A stretch of 64,000 bases of DNA, taken from positions 124,001-188,000 of the forward strand of contig NZ_BIFT01000001.1 in the NCBI RefSeq assembly GCF_003967575.1, in the 5' to 3' direction. Position 1 is the first letter of the stretch; each line of letters begins with the position of its first letter. A model generated the notes under the pieces. That model saw only the letters and a list, made by a program, of their open reading frames with translations. It ran no database searches and was not told where the DNA came from. Positions 44,092 through 54,051 of this stretch are shown in pieces. The position numbers and the translations under genes are program-made. The DNA comes from Dictyobacter alpinus (GTDB taxonomy: Bacteria > Chloroflexota > Ktedonobacteria > Ktedonobacterales > Ktedonobacteraceae).

Positions 44092-47000
44092 TTATTGCCC
44101 AGCTGGAACAGGCACCTGATCCAGCCGTAACGAGAGAAGGCGAGAGGCACTCTCACGCATAGTTACGCCATAGATAGCCTGCGCGACCGTCATGGTGACA
44201 CGATTATGGGTGATCACAATAAACTGGGTACGCTGGGCCAGACGCTTTAAGATATCGCAGAATCGCGTCACATTTGATTCATCCAGGGCTGCATCCACTT
44301 CATCCAGCAAACAAAAGGGTGGTGGATTGATTTCCAGCAGCGAGAAGAGGAGTGCCGCTGAGACAAGCGCGCGCTCTCCCCCCGAGAGCAGGGAGAGGTC
44401 CTGCACTTTTTTGCCGGGCGGCTGCACGATCACATCGACGCCGGCGGGCATAATCGAAGATGGCACATCCTCTTCTTCGCTACGTCTGGCTGCAATTAAC
44501 TCCAGTCTGGCCGTACCGCCATTAAAGAGCGTGGTGAAGTGTTCTTTAAAACGGGTATCCACTGCCTGGAAAGTTTCTTCAAACTGCCTGGCCATCGTAA
44601 TATCCAGCTGCCCGATAATCGCATACAATTGCTGCGCAGCCTGTTGCATATCAGCTATCTGAGATGAAAGAAATTCGTAGCGCGTCCGCGTCTCTTCATA
44701 AATTTGAGGTGCATTGATATCGCTACCACCCATGACTTTAAGGCGAGCTCGCAATGTCTCGATGCGTCGTCGATATCTGCGTAGTTGTACCTCTTCTTCC
44801 TCAGTCAATTGCTCAAGCATATCTACCTGCGTATATGCTCCATTCTGTGCCATAGCCGTTTGTGTGCCACGACCACTGGGCGATCCTATAACAGCAGGAT
44901 TTTCCACTTGCTTATCGCTAGAGGATTGCTCATCTTGCAATAGTTCATTGGGATCAGTAATCCCCATTTCCTCTTGCAACTGATTCAAAAGAACATCAAC
45001 GGCATCTCTGGCCTTCTGACTATCCAACAAGGCACGCCGATAAACTGCCTCCTGCTCTTTAGCTGTCTGCTGTATTTTACTTCTCTGCTGTTCCTGTAGC
45101 AGGATTTGCTGGTCAATCTCAGCCAGTTTATCCTCAATCACATGCAAATCCTGGGTGAAGGTTTGTGCACTCTGTAAGGCTAACTCCAGGCTCACCCGCT
45201 GCTGCTCAATGGTATTTACCAGCTCCTGGTGCTTTTGCTCTGTTTCTCTAATACGTACAACCTGTTGTTGTACCTGCGCTTTACGATCCTGAGCCTGGGC
45301 CTGAAGATTTGCGTGTTGCTGACGTAGCGAGCGAGCCTCTTGCCGCTTCACTGCCAGTGCGGTTCGTGCTCGACCAAGTTCATCCTGCTGGCGCCGATAA
45401 CTGATTGCACGCTCTTCTATTTCATACTGCAACTCTTCTACCAGCCCCGTCATCTCACGTTGAGATTTTTCATGGTTGCGCACACGTTCCTGGACGGCCC
45501 CAAGTTCTTGCTCTAATCCAGCCACTTCTGCTGTTAGTTGCTGCTCAACCGAGGCCGCCAGCTTAATTTCAGTTTGCACACGTTCAAGCTCGCGCTGAGA
45601 GCCAGTTAGAATCTTATTCAGTTCAGTTATACGGGTGGTGATTTTTTGCAGTGCTTTATCACAAGCGTTTAACTCAACCCGCCGACCTTCTTGTTTACGC
45701 TGGGCTTCGCTCACCATGTTATGCAACTGCTCAATCATTGTATTGATCTCTTCAAGATCCCTGGGCAATTCACGTAGCTCACGCTCATGACCCAGTAATC
45801 CTTGCTGGTTGCCTTCCTTTCCACTTCCCCCTGTCAACCAGCCATCAAGATGCAGAGTCTCACCGACCATAGTGACCAGAGAGGTGAAAGGTAGATCACT
45901 ATCAGATGAGGCTGTTAGTTCAAGGCCCCAGGCGAGTAATTCCTGAGCAGACGCTAAATCATGAGTAATCACTACCCCATGCAAAAGACGATGAAATAAG
46001 GATATAAAACGTGGCTCACATTGAATATGCTTCCAGGCAAATCCTAATATACGCGGCTGCAGCTCTGGCACAGTTTCCAGATAGCGCTGCAGGACATGTT
46101 CTTCCACTTGATCCTGGATATCTCGTACTTCTGAGAGATCGTCGTCATCATAGTCTTCATCTTCATCTAAACGTTGCCGCCAGACAATCATAGCTCGACC
46201 TGAACGTGACTGTTGGAGGTACGCTAGACCACGTTGGGCATCAGTTAGCGTCTGTACAACTACAGCTTGCATATATGGACCCAGGGCCGCTTCCAGAGCC
46301 ATATCCATGCCATCGGTAACCACACATAATTGAGGAACAGGACCGATAATGCCAGAAACTTTTTCCTGCGGCGCTTTGAGCAGGACACGTACACCATCAC
46401 TATAGCCACTTAAACTCTGTCGCCAGTTTTTCAGCATGTTCAGGCGATCTATAGTAGTACGTTTGCGGCGCTCAGCTTCTGTGAGCGTGCCTTTCATCCG
46501 ATCCATTTCTTGCTGGGCGTCTGCGATGGTTTTTGTGATGCTTTGTTTCTGCTGGATGAGTTGCTGCTCTTCACCTTTCACTCCATCCAAACGACCTCTC
46601 TCCTCTACCAGTCGTGTCTCTAAAGTACGCACAGATTGTCGAGCTTGAGAAATCGTGTCGCGGCGGGCCGCCAGGGTACGGTTTCGTTCCCCAAGTTGCT
46701 TTTGCAAACGACCAAGCTCGGATTGGGTAGAACCCAGACGCGCTTGAACTTGCATCAAATCACTTTGAGCGGAGCGTAAACGACGCTCATCTAGCTCATA
46801 TTCTTTCTGGGCCTGGGCCACTTTCCCTTCGAGGCCAGCCAGTTGTGTTGCATCATTATCTAAAGCTTCATCGGCAAGGTCACATTGTTCTTCTAGATCA
46901 ATTAATTGTTTTTGGAGCGCAATTGAACGCTCACGCAGCCGACGTTCTTCTGCCTGTGCTTCATGGCGCTGGCGCTCTATTCCACCCAGCCGCTCTGCAT

Positions 47001-47919
47001 TCACCGCCTGATCACGCTCTAACTTTTGAACATGCTCATTGGCCCGGTCACAGGCAATTCTAGCCTCGCTGATACGCTTCTGGAATTGCTGCCGTTGCCC
47101 TCTTAATGCCTGCGCTTGTTCATTCAAGGTCTGTAATGCCAGTTCTCCCTGGCGTACCCGCTGTCCTTGCTCTCGCTCGGCGAGGGCAGCGGACTCACGT
47201 GTGTTGCATAGCCGCCGCCATTGCAAACTATACCAGGCCAGCAGAACCTCCTGGAGCTCGTTATTTAATTGCGCATACTCTACGGCTCGCTTGGCTTGTT
47301 CCGCCAGTGGAGCTAAACGCGGCTCAATTTCACTGACAATATCACGCAAGCGTTCAATGTTTTGCTCGGTTTGCTTTAAGCGGTTTTCGGCATCGGTACG
47401 CTGCACCTGAAAAGGACGTATACCGGCAGCATCTTCAAAGAGAGCACGCCGTTCTTCGGCACGCAGGCTCAACGCGGCATCAATCAATCCCTGGCCAACT
47501 ACCGTATAAGAATCATGACCAATACGTGCCTGCGCTAACAGTAGCAGCACATCTTTCAGGCGCACCTTCTGTTTGTTGATTAAATATTCATTCTCGCCTG
47601 AACGATAACTACGTCGCGTTACCGTGATTTCACTATATTCTGAGGGTACCCAGCCAGTGCTGTTATCAAGTGTAAGCGAGACCTCTGCCATCCCCAGTGC
47701 CGCTTTTCCCTGGCCACCAGCAAAAATAATATCGTCGCTCTTCTTTCCCCGCAACTGCCGCATACTTTGCTCACCCAATACCCAGCGCATAGAGTCCGCC
47801 ACGTTGGATTTTCCCGCTCCGTTTGGCCCCACCACCGCCGTGATACCAGGACTAAATTCGAGAAAGGTTCGAGAGGCAAAGCTCTTAAACCCTAGCATTT
47901 CTAATCGTTTGAGATACAC
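44092..47919 (-). CDS. smc: Chromosome segregation ATPase SMC
   Basis: This 1275-residue condensin subunit organises DNA by loop extrusion. The N-terminal head has Walker A GPNGAGKSN near residue 32. Two long coiled coils (about 170-510 and 700-1080) flank the hinge, where ALGPYMQAVVVQ and SRSGRAMI are visible. The hinge carries an acidic insert DEDEDYDDDD near residue 590. The C-terminal head has the signature LSGGERALVSAALL and Walker B CLLDEVDAALDE. It is longer than usual (about 1190). A Gly/Gln/Ser-rich unstructured patch (around 1015-1045) interrupts the second coil. ScpA and ScpB are not nearby. The formyltransferase gene lies 42 bases upstream. Confidence 0.97.
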   Translation of the reverse strand: MYLKRLEMLGFKSFASRTFLEFSPGITAVVGPNGAGKSNVADSMRWVLGEQSMRQLRGKKSDDIIFAGGQGKAALGMAEVSLTLDNSTGWVPSEYSEITVTRRSYRSGENEYLINKQKVRLKDVLLLLAQARIGHDSYTVVGQGLIDAALSLRAEERRALFEDAAGIRPFQVQRTDAENRLKQTEQNIERLRDIVSEIEPRLAPLAEQAKRAVEYAQLNNELQEVLLAWYSLQWRRLCNTRESAALAEREQGQRVRQGELALQTLNEQAQALRGQRQQFQKRISEARIACDRANEHVQKLERDQAVNAERLGGIERQRHEAQAEERRLRERSIALQKQLIDLEEQCDLADEALDNDATQLAGLEGKVAQAQKEYELDERRLRSAQSDLMQVQARLGSTQSELGRLQKQLGERNRTLAARRDTISQARQSVRTLETRLVEERGRLDGVKGEEQQLIQQKQSITKTIADAQQEMDRMKGTLTEAERRKRTTIDRLNMLKNWRQSLSGYSDGVRVLLKAPQEKVSGIIGPVPQLCVVTDGMDMALEAALGPYMQAVVVQTLTDAQRGLAYLQQSRSGRAMIVWRQRLDEDEDYDDDDLSEVRDIQDQVEEHVLQRYLETVPELQPRILGFAWKHIQCEPRFISLFHRLLHGVVITHDLASAQELLAWGLELTASSDSDLPFTSLVTMVGETLHLDGWLTGGSGKEGNQQGLLGHERELRELPRDLEEINTMIEQLHNMVSEAQRKQEGRRVELNACDKALQKITTRITELNKILTGSQRELERVQTEIKLAASVEQQLTAEVAGLEQELGAVQERVRNHEKSQREMTGLVEELQYEIEERAISYRRQQDELGRARTALAVKRQEARSLRQQHANLQAQAQDRKAQVQQQVVRIRETEQKHQELVNTIEQQRVSLELALQSAQTFTQDLHVIEDKLAEIDQQILLQEQQRSKIQQTAKEQEAVYRRALLDSQKARDAVDVLLNQLQEEMGITDPNELLQDEQSSSDKQVENPAVIGSPSGRGTQTAMAQNGAYTQVDMLEQLTEEEEVQLRRYRRRIETLRARLKVMGGSDINAPQIYEETRTRYEFLSSQIADMQQAAQQLYAIIGQLDITMARQFEETFQAVDTRFKEHFTTLFNGGTARLELIAARRSEEEDVPSSIMPAGVDVIVQPPGKKVQDLSLLSGGERALVSAALLFSLLEINPPPFCLLDEVDAALDESNVTRFCDILKRLAQRTQFIVITHNRVTMTVAQAIYGVTMRESASRLLSLRLDQVPVPAGQ

Positions 47920-47961
47920 CGCCTGGCTTTATCCTCTTCCTGAAATATGTTGCCACTATTG

Positions 47962-48969
47962 TTATCTACAGTATACTCGTAGCCAGCCGTCTCGGCAGAG
48001 AATTGTTCCACTACCATGACCATCTTGCTGTATACCATCTATATCCGTCTCTTTGCCCTCACAACTATACGAAATCGCAGCGGTGGCAAGAAGATAGTGA
48101 TTGGAGGTCAGTATTTCAACGGGCCTCTCTTCACTGGCCACTCCACAGATGAAATTATATAAATGCAGGACCGGCCAATCGTGTGCATTCACAACGTAAT
48201 CATCATCAGTAGGATAGGAATGATAACTGGCCTGCCTCTCATCTTGCGGCTCTTCATAACTCTTCCCTGCCGCAAGCTTCTCTATCACATTCACCAGCAA
48301 CCGACCACCTCGTTGCGCACACAACAATTCCAGTTCTGTATAACTGATCCCTTCAGGAACTGGGATCTCTTCCTGCTCCAGAATCGGACCACTATCAAGC
48401 TTCTCGGTCATGCGATGGATGGTCACACCAGTACTTGCCTGGCCCTCATAAAAGGTCCAGAATAACGGTAGCGGACCTCGATTTGCCGGTAACATTGAGG
48501 GATGAACATTGATGCACCCCAATGCTGGCAGGTCCAGGATTGAATGAGGGATGATTTTGGAGAAACAGGCCACACATAACAGGTCCGGCTGATATGCCGC
48601 AAGCTTTTCAAAAGTTTCTGGAGCATTGAGTTTACTTACCTGCCAGATAGGAATACCGTGCGTCCAGGCAAGCTGCACAAGCGAAGGCGTGGCACCAGTC
48701 ATCATTGGCAACATACCTCTCTGTGGACGTGGTGGTTGCTTCAGTGATATAGCTGGCGACACATGGATACCTGGTAACTGGCTTTCATTTGAAGGAATAA
48801 CTATCGCCGATATGTGTATGTTGTTACGTAGTAAAGTCTCCAGGACAGGTAAGGAGAAATCACACTCCATGCCAAAGAATATGATGCGCAAACTTTGCTG
48901 ATATGGCTCTATGCTTTTTGATGTAGGAGCTTCTTGTGGCTGTTGTAGCGCTTGAGAAGTCTCATCCAT
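47962..48969 (-). CDS. Methionyl-tRNA formyltransferase-like protein
   Basis: This 335-residue protein has the formyltransferase fold. IIFFGMECDFSLPVLETLL is the N-terminal strand. The catalytic triad is visible as INVHPSMLPANRGP (Asn, His) and EKLDSGPIL (Asp). GVTIHRMTEKLDSG is typical. A C-terminal OB-like part follows (VNAHDWPVLHLYNFICG). It may be Fmt or a paralogue acting on another amine, because the N-terminus has a 25-residue extension and motif spacing is loose. It is upstream of smc on the same strand. Confidence 0.82.
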   Translation of the reverse strand: MDETSQALQQPQEAPTSKSIEPYQQSLRIIFFGMECDFSLPVLETLLRNNIHISAIVIPSNESQLPGIHVSPAISLKQPPRPQRGMLPMMTGATPSLVQLAWTHGIPIWQVSKLNAPETFEKLAAYQPDLLCVACFSKIIPHSILDLPALGCINVHPSMLPANRGPLPLFWTFYEGQASTGVTIHRMTEKLDSGPILEQEEIPVPEGISYTELELLCAQRGGRLLVNVIEKLAAGKSYEEPQDERQASYHSYPTDDDYVVNAHDWPVLHLYNFICGVASEERPVEILTSNHYLLATAAISYSCEGKETDIDGIQQDGHGSGTILCRDGWLRVYCR

Positions 48970-49272
48970 GTTATTTATTCCATTCTAGCATTTTGCTTGC
49001 TTTAATCCTTTAGACAAACAAAAGTTCTAAATGATAGTAGCAAATCGCTCACCCAATGTCAAACGCTTGCTTAATTGTTCATACAGCCCTCTATTATGAT
49101 TACCAGAATTTCTTTCAGAGTTTAGATTGAAAAATGCAAGCAATCATACCCGTCGACATAGTACAATAACAAGAAGGATATGTCATGGGGCATTGACTAA
49201 CGTTTTCCATTAACGGCAAGTGCGAGCTGCTCAATGGTCTTAGGTATACCTTAACTATGGGAGACATTTCAT
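48970..49272. other. Divergent intergenic region
   Basis: About 300 bases between the divergent formyltransferase and YggX-like genes. It presumably carries both promoters. I see no convincing promoter pair, riboswitch or repeat. Confidence 0.4.
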
Positions 49273-49602
49273 ATGCCAAGAATAGTTTATTGTGTGAAGT
49301 TACAACGCGAGCTCCCAGGCCTGGACAAGCCTCCATTCCCAGGCAAGCTTGGGCAACGCATTTACGAACAAATTTCAAAACAAGCTTACGACATGTGGCC
49401 GGCTCAGCAGGTGTTGATTATCAACCACTATGGTCTGAACATGGCCGATCCTGAGTCACGTAAGATTTTGCGCGAACAAATGGAAGAATTCTTTTTTGGC
49501 AGGGATTCTGCTATGCCAGAAGGATGGACGCCAGAAGCTGCTGGAGCAGGTGGACCAGGTCCACAGCGCAAAGGAGGAGGAGGAGCACCACGAAAGAAAT
49601 AA
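49273..49602 (+). CDS. YggX-like Fe(II) trafficking protein
   Basis: This 109-residue protein matches YggX along its first 78 residues: IVYCVKLQRELPGLDKPPFPGKLGQRIYEQISKQAYDMW with the single conserved Cys, then LNMADPESRKILREQMEEFFFG. YggX protects Fe-S clusters and limits iron-driven oxidative damage in proteobacteria. The extra C-terminal tail is Gly/Pro-rich and ends in basic residues. GGGAG precedes the ATG. The next gene begins 20 bases after its stop. Confidence 0.88.
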   Translation: MPRIVYCVKLQRELPGLDKPPFPGKLGQRIYEQISKQAYDMWPAQQVLIINHYGLNMADPESRKILREQMEEFFFGRDSAMPEGWTPEAAGAGGPGPQRKGGGGAPRKK

Positions 49603-49622
49603 AAAAACGCGGAGACATTCTT

Positions 49623-51035
49623 TTGATCTCCTGCTATGAATTAGGGCATCAACCTTTTCATCTTGCATCATTGTCGGCCATGCTTGAGCAGGCCGACTAT
49701 CTTCCTGTCTGTGTGGATACAGCACTAGATGCACTCTCAGATGAAACAATCAATCAGGCACGCTTCGTGGCGATCTCAGTCCCTATGCATACAGCGATGC
49801 GACTAGGGGAACAGATTGCGCAACGGATTCGCACGCTCAATCCCACTGCCTATATTTGTTTATATGGACTCTATGCCTTGCTCAATGCCGATCATTTATT
49901 GCAACAAGGCGCGATAGATGCTGCAATCGGTGGTGAATATGAGGTACCACTATGCCAGTTGATTGCTGCCTTTGAACAGGAAAAGGACGAAGCGACCCCT
50001 GGTGTCTATAGCCGTGGACATGTTAGCGGTCCCTGGATTCAACGCACACCTTTTGTGGTTCCTGAACGTAGTGGTTTACCTGCGTTGGAACGTTATGCAC
50101 GGATGGAACAAGGCACCGAGACACACGTGGTAGGCTATACCGAGGCGACACGCGGCTGTAAGCATACCTGTGTCCATTGTCCGGTTACTCCAATCTACCA
50201 TGGCCGTTTCTTTGCGGTGCCAGCCGAGATTGTACTGGCTGATATCCGTGCCCAGGTAGCGCAGGGAGCCCAACATATTACGTTTGGCGATCCAGATTTC
50301 TGGAATGGACCAACCCATGCACTGCGCATTACACGTGCTATGCACCAGGAATTTCCTGAGCTGACGTTCGATGCCACCATTAAAATTGAGCATTTACTCA
50401 AACATCGACAACTCCTACCAGAAATGAAAGAGCTCGGCTGTGTGTTCGTGGTCTCAGCGGTAGAGTCTCTCAACAATACCGTGCTTGAGCAGCTAGCCAA
50501 AAACCACACAGCCGCCGATGTAGCAGCGGCCTTTGCAGAAATGGAACGCGTCGGTATTACGTTGCGCCCTTCCCTGCTCCCATTTACACCCTGGGAAACG
50601 CTTGAAAGCTATATTGAGCTACTTAACTTCTTTGAAGCCGGCCATTTTATCGAGCATATTGATCCTGTCCATCTTTCGATCCGCCTTCTCATTCCTCCAG
50701 GTTCTGCCCACCTGGATACACCGGAAAGCGAGCAATGGATCGGCGAACTCGATCCAACCGCCTTCGGTTATCGCTGGAGCCATCCTGATCCACGCATGGA
50801 TGAACTACAGAAGCAAGTAGCGATCCTGGTAGAACAGGCAGACCAGATGGGTTCTGACGCGATCATGACTTTTTTCCAGATCAAGGCCAAAGCGCTCGCT
50901 TTTAAGGGTGAGAAGCTTTCAGCCTTCAAAGCTATGCGCCAATATGGAGAGCGCAAAGACTTACCGCATCTAACAGAGTCCTGGTTCTGCTGCGCGGAAC
51001 CAACCAGTAATCAACTCTGTGCTAAACGGGCCTGA
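49623..51035 (+). CDS. CCAEP-tail radical SAM protein
   Basis: This protein of about 470 residues starts with a B12-binding-like Rossmann region (about 1-120). The radical SAM domain follows, with CKHTCVHCPVTPIYHGR (CxxxCxxC) near residue 180. The C-terminus has SWFCCAEPTSNQLC, the CCAEP form of the CUAEP/CCAEP-tail family, whose second position is selenocysteine in some members and Cys here. The start is the TTG at 49623, eight bases after GGAG, which gives MISCYELGHQPFHLA as in the family; an upstream extension overlaps the YggX-like gene in another frame. The reaction is unknown. It forms an operon with the YggX-like gene. Confidence 0.9.
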   Translation: MISCYELGHQPFHLASLSAMLEQADYLPVCVDTALDALSDETINQARFVAISVPMHTAMRLGEQIAQRIRTLNPTAYICLYGLYALLNADHLLQQGAIDAAIGGEYEVPLCQLIAAFEQEKDEATPGVYSRGHVSGPWIQRTPFVVPERSGLPALERYARMEQGTETHVVGYTEATRGCKHTCVHCPVTPIYHGRFFAVPAEIVLADIRAQVAQGAQHITFGDPDFWNGPTHALRITRAMHQEFPELTFDATIKIEHLLKHRQLLPEMKELGCVFVVSAVESLNNTVLEQLAKNHTAADVAAAFAEMERVGITLRPSLLPFTPWETLESYIELLNFFEAGHFIEHIDPVHLSIRLLIPPGSAHLDTPESEQWIGELDPTAFGYRWSHPDPRMDELQKQVAILVEQADQMGSDAIMTFFQIKAKALAFKGEKLSAFKAMRQYGERKDLPHLTESWFCCAEPTSNQLCAKRA

Positions 51036-51044
51036 TCGCAACCC

Positions 51045-51117
51045 AAGAAACGAGTTATGGTTCTATGGATGATACGCTTCCTACAGGAAGACGGATCTCC
51101 CCCATAACTCGTTTCTT
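51045..51117 (+). terminator. Long hairpin after the radical SAM gene
   Basis: Perfect 16-base outer arms (51045-51060 and 51102-51117) enclose an inner CTTCC/GGAAG stem and are followed by a T-rich stretch. Confidence 0.75.
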
Positions 51118-51185
51118 GTTACTTTTTTCGTCTCAATCGTATCTATAATCACAAAAGCGGTGAAATGAAATAGGAGGAACTCGTA

Positions 51186-51665
51186 ATGGCGCAGGAAATG
51201 AAGGCTCGCGCGAAATTTGTACAGGACACCTTGCAGGCGCAAGGCTATTCATCACAGGTGGTGGAACTTTCCGCATCCTCGCGTACGGCTCAAGAAGCGG
51301 CCCAGGCTATCGGTTGCCAGGTGGCCCAGATCGTAAAATCGCTCATTTTTATGACGAAAAATACGTCCAGGCCAGTTCTGGTAGTAGCCAGCGGCTCTAA
51401 TCGGGTCAATGAGAAACTGCTGGGACAGCTAGTTGGCGAACCTATTGTGCGCGCTGATCCAGATTTTGTGCGCCAGCATACCGGCTATGCTGTAGGTGGT
51501 GTCGCCCCCCTGGGACATCCAGAGCCACTGCTCACCTTTATCGACTCCGATCTTTTACAGTATGAGCAGATCTGGGCTGCTGCTGGCACTCCCTTTGCAG
51601 TTTTTCAATTAACTCCTCAAGAGCTCCAGCAGATGACCCAGGGCCAGGTAGTCTCTATCTCGTAA
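51186..51665 (+). CDS. YbaK/EbsC-type aminoacyl-tRNA deacylase
   Basis: This 159-residue protein has the YbaK/ProX fold. The catalytic Lys is in QIVKSLIFMT, with VASGSNRVNEKLL and GYAVGGVAPLGHP forming the substrate pocket. Members hydrolyse mischarged Cys-, Ala- or Ser-tRNAs. GGAGG lies upstream of the ATG. It is the second editing-type protein in the window, after the AlaX-like one. Its exact tRNA is unknown. Confidence 0.92.
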   Translation: MAQEMKARAKFVQDTLQAQGYSSQVVELSASSRTAQEAAQAIGCQVAQIVKSLIFMTKNTSRPVLVVASGSNRVNEKLLGQLVGEPIVRADPDFVRQHTGYAVGGVAPLGHPEPLLTFIDSDLLQYEQIWAAAGTPFAVFQLTPQELQQMTQGQVVSIS

Positions 51666-51673
51666 TAAAGAAG

Positions 51674-53098
51674 CTAGGCATTATAAGACATTTTATAAAT
51701 GGTACCGCTATTATCATCTGAGATAAAGATATTTCCCTGATGATCAATGGCGGTATCCACCGGACGTCCCCAGATATTAGCGTTATCATTCCAACCTGTC
51801 ACCAGATCGATCTGCTGTCCTGGCTGCTGTGATTGGGTATTCCAGGGAAAGTAAGCAACTTTATAGCCAGTTGGCTGTGTACGATTCCAGGAACCATGCA
51901 GACTAATTAATGCTCCTGTACGTTGTGAATTCATCGCCAACGGATCTTGCAGGAATGTCAATCCCAGAGGTGCTGAGTGGGCCTGAATGCCTTTATCAAT
52001 GCGCGTCATCTGGCTACAATTGACATGCCCATCTGCATTAAATTGAACATCGCGATCAAAAGGCATCTGATTGACACCTTGATCTGGATTGGGATTACAG
52101 AACGGCCAGCCATAGTTAGCTCCATCTCGAACCCTGGTAAATTCTTCGGGCGGATGATTATCTACATAGGCTGGAATCCTCTGACCATACTGACCAGTAG
52201 CATCCTGATGTGGATACAATATGTTGTCACGATTATTGACCGCCGCCCAGAGATCATCCGTGCCTGGAACAAAAGCTAAACCCTCAGCATTACGCAAGCC
52301 ATGTGCATAAAGTTTACCTTGCGTCCCGTCAGCGTTATATTGATAGATTGCTCCACGCAAAGGATTACTCTGTGTATCAGCCAGACAGGCGTTACAGGTC
52401 GAGGCAATCGATACATACAGCTTGTGATTGCTATCCAAAGCGATGTTCTTCAATTCATGGCCATAAGCCCCACGCAATTCTCCTGTACTGCTATCTGGCA
52501 AATTAGCGACAACAACCTGCCGATCATGCGCCTGGGTATCACCTTTTTGATACAGGAAACGATTCACCTGATTGGTCTCAGAAATATAAAGATATGTTTG
52601 CTGGCCTATCGTATGAAAAACCATATCATGTGGCCGGCGCAAACCCGTGACAAAGTCCGACATAACAGGATCACCTTGCTGTGAGGCCCGAACCAGGACA
52701 ATTTTTCCTTCATCGGGTACAGAGACAAGCAGGTCACCATCTGGCGTCGTCGCCATAAAGCGGGCCTTAGGAATGCGGCTATAAACAGCTATTTGCATAT
52801 GTGGTGGAATATTTAAATAACGATCCTGTTCAAAAACTCCACTTCGCATCGCAGCTGGCGTTAACACTTTGACACGTTGGCTACCTTGACTCGGCTGTGT
52901 CAGAATCTCTGAGACCGCTGATCTTTTTTTTGTCTTCTGCTCAAACTGCACCGTTGCAGTTGCCTGTGGTGTTGCCGTTGGGCTACTTGCTGTTGGTTGA
53001 GTATTAGTAGAACTGCTACTCTCACCACAACTACTAAATAGTAAAGCCACACAAAACCATAAAGCGGTCATGCTAACAATACGTGAATATTTCCGCAC
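51674..53098 (-). CDS. Glucose/sorbosone dehydrogenase-like lipoprotein
   Basis: This 474-residue exported lipoprotein has a signal peptide ending FSSC and a Ser/Thr-rich tether. A six-bladed beta-propeller of the soluble PQQ glucose dehydrogenase/sorbosone dehydrogenase type follows. Visible repeats include RFMATTPDGDLLVSVPDEGKIVLV, LRRPHDMVFH, GLRNAEGLAFVPGTDDLWAAVNNRD, ANYGWPFC and AIDHQGNIFISDDNSGTIYKM. PQQ dependence is assumed from the family. The GTG start at 53098 follows GAGGAG by nine bases. It is convergent with the deacylase gene, only eight bases away. Confidence 0.9.
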   Translation of the reverse strand: MRKYSRIVSMTALWFCVALLFSSCGESSSSTNTQPTASSPTATPQATATVQFEQKTKKRSAVSEILTQPSQGSQRVKVLTPAAMRSGVFEQDRYLNIPPHMQIAVYSRIPKARFMATTPDGDLLVSVPDEGKIVLVRASQQGDPVMSDFVTGLRRPHDMVFHTIGQQTYLYISETNQVNRFLYQKGDTQAHDRQVVVANLPDSSTGELRGAYGHELKNIALDSNHKLYVSIASTCNACLADTQSNPLRGAIYQYNADGTQGKLYAHGLRNAEGLAFVPGTDDLWAAVNNRDNILYPHQDATGQYGQRIPAYVDNHPPEEFTRVRDGANYGWPFCNPNPDQGVNQMPFDRDVQFNADGHVNCSQMTRIDKGIQAHSAPLGLTFLQDPLAMNSQRTGALISLHGSWNRTQPTGYKVAYFPWNTQSQQPGQQIDLVTGWNDNANIWGRPVDTAIDHQGNIFISDDNSGTIYKMSYNA

Positions 53099-53438
53099 AG
53101 TATCAGGCTCCTCTTTCAAAATCACTAAACTCATCGAGTCAAAAAAGCAAAACAACCCAAAAAGCACTTATCAGTATCTAACCCTCTTAATCTGCTGCAT
53201 TCCCTGCCTACTATAACTTATTTTTCTGCACCCTTGTACTCAATATAGCAGCAAAGTACCACATACAACAAAAGAGCTTCACCAGCAGATTGCATGCTCT
53301 TTTCTATGTCTACCCCTGGCGTTGTACAACCGTAAAAAGAGATGAAGCTGTTGTGATAACTCAACACTGGGTGGATACTTCCCACATTGAGAGCTACAAT
53401 GAGATAAGACATCTATAAGCCAGAAACGAGGTAATTTC
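53099..53438. other. Divergent intergenic region
   Basis: About 340 bases between the lipoprotein gene and the flavin reductase. The palindrome GTTGTACAAC near 53323-53332 is the only dyad I note. No convincing promoter or RNA is seen. Confidence 0.4.
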
Positions 53439-53915
53439 ATGGACCCAGCCACAAAAAAGCAGGCCTTGCGCGCATTTACGTACGGACTCTATGTTATTAT
53501 GAGCAAAGAGAATGAGGTGGTAAACGCATTTACCGCCAACTGGCTCACACAAGTCTCTTTTGAACCGCCACTGATTGCCGTCTCGATCGAAAACAATGCC
53601 AGATCACTGGCAATGATTAAACAAACTCAGACCTTTACCATCAATGTTCTTCGTACAGGACAGCGTGAGCTGGCCGGCCAGCTTGGTCGCTCTTACAATA
53701 AGAATCCTGACAAACTTACAGATATTGCCTATCACCTACAAGATAACCGTTATCCAATCTTAGACGCTGCACTCTCATGGGTAGCCTGTGAGGTACGCAA
53801 CATGGTGCCGGCAGGCGATTCTACCTTATGTATTGCCGAAGTTATTGATGCAGGTGTGCTCGCTGAAGGGACATCTTTAACGATGAACGAGGCGGGCTTT
53901 CGTCATGCTGGCTAA
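53439..53915 (+). CDS. Flavin reductase-like FMN-binding protein
   Basis: This 158-residue split-barrel flavoprotein has ALRAFTYGLYVIMSKENEVVNAFTANWLTQVSFEPPLIAVSI, the FMN-binding segment of the flavin reductase-like family, and FTINVLRTGQRELA. It probably supplies reduced flavin or uses bound FMN. GAGGT lies six bases before the ATG. A hairpin near 53942-53970 follows. Confidence 0.9.
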   Translation: MDPATKKQALRAFTYGLYVIMSKENEVVNAFTANWLTQVSFEPPLIAVSIENNARSLAMIKQTQTFTINVLRTGQRELAGQLGRSYNKNPDKLTDIAYHLQDNRYPILDAALSWVACEVRNMVPAGDSTLCIAEVIDAGVLAEGTSLTMNEAGFRHAG

Positions 53916-54051
53916 AAAGGTCCGTAGAAATGTTGGTGGTGACAGGTATTTGTATTTTTGATACTTGTCCCGCCATCAGCCACAGCTATATATGTTATAG
54001 AGAGATATTCTCTATCCTTACGAGAAAACGCAGAAAAAAGGAGTTACCTGC

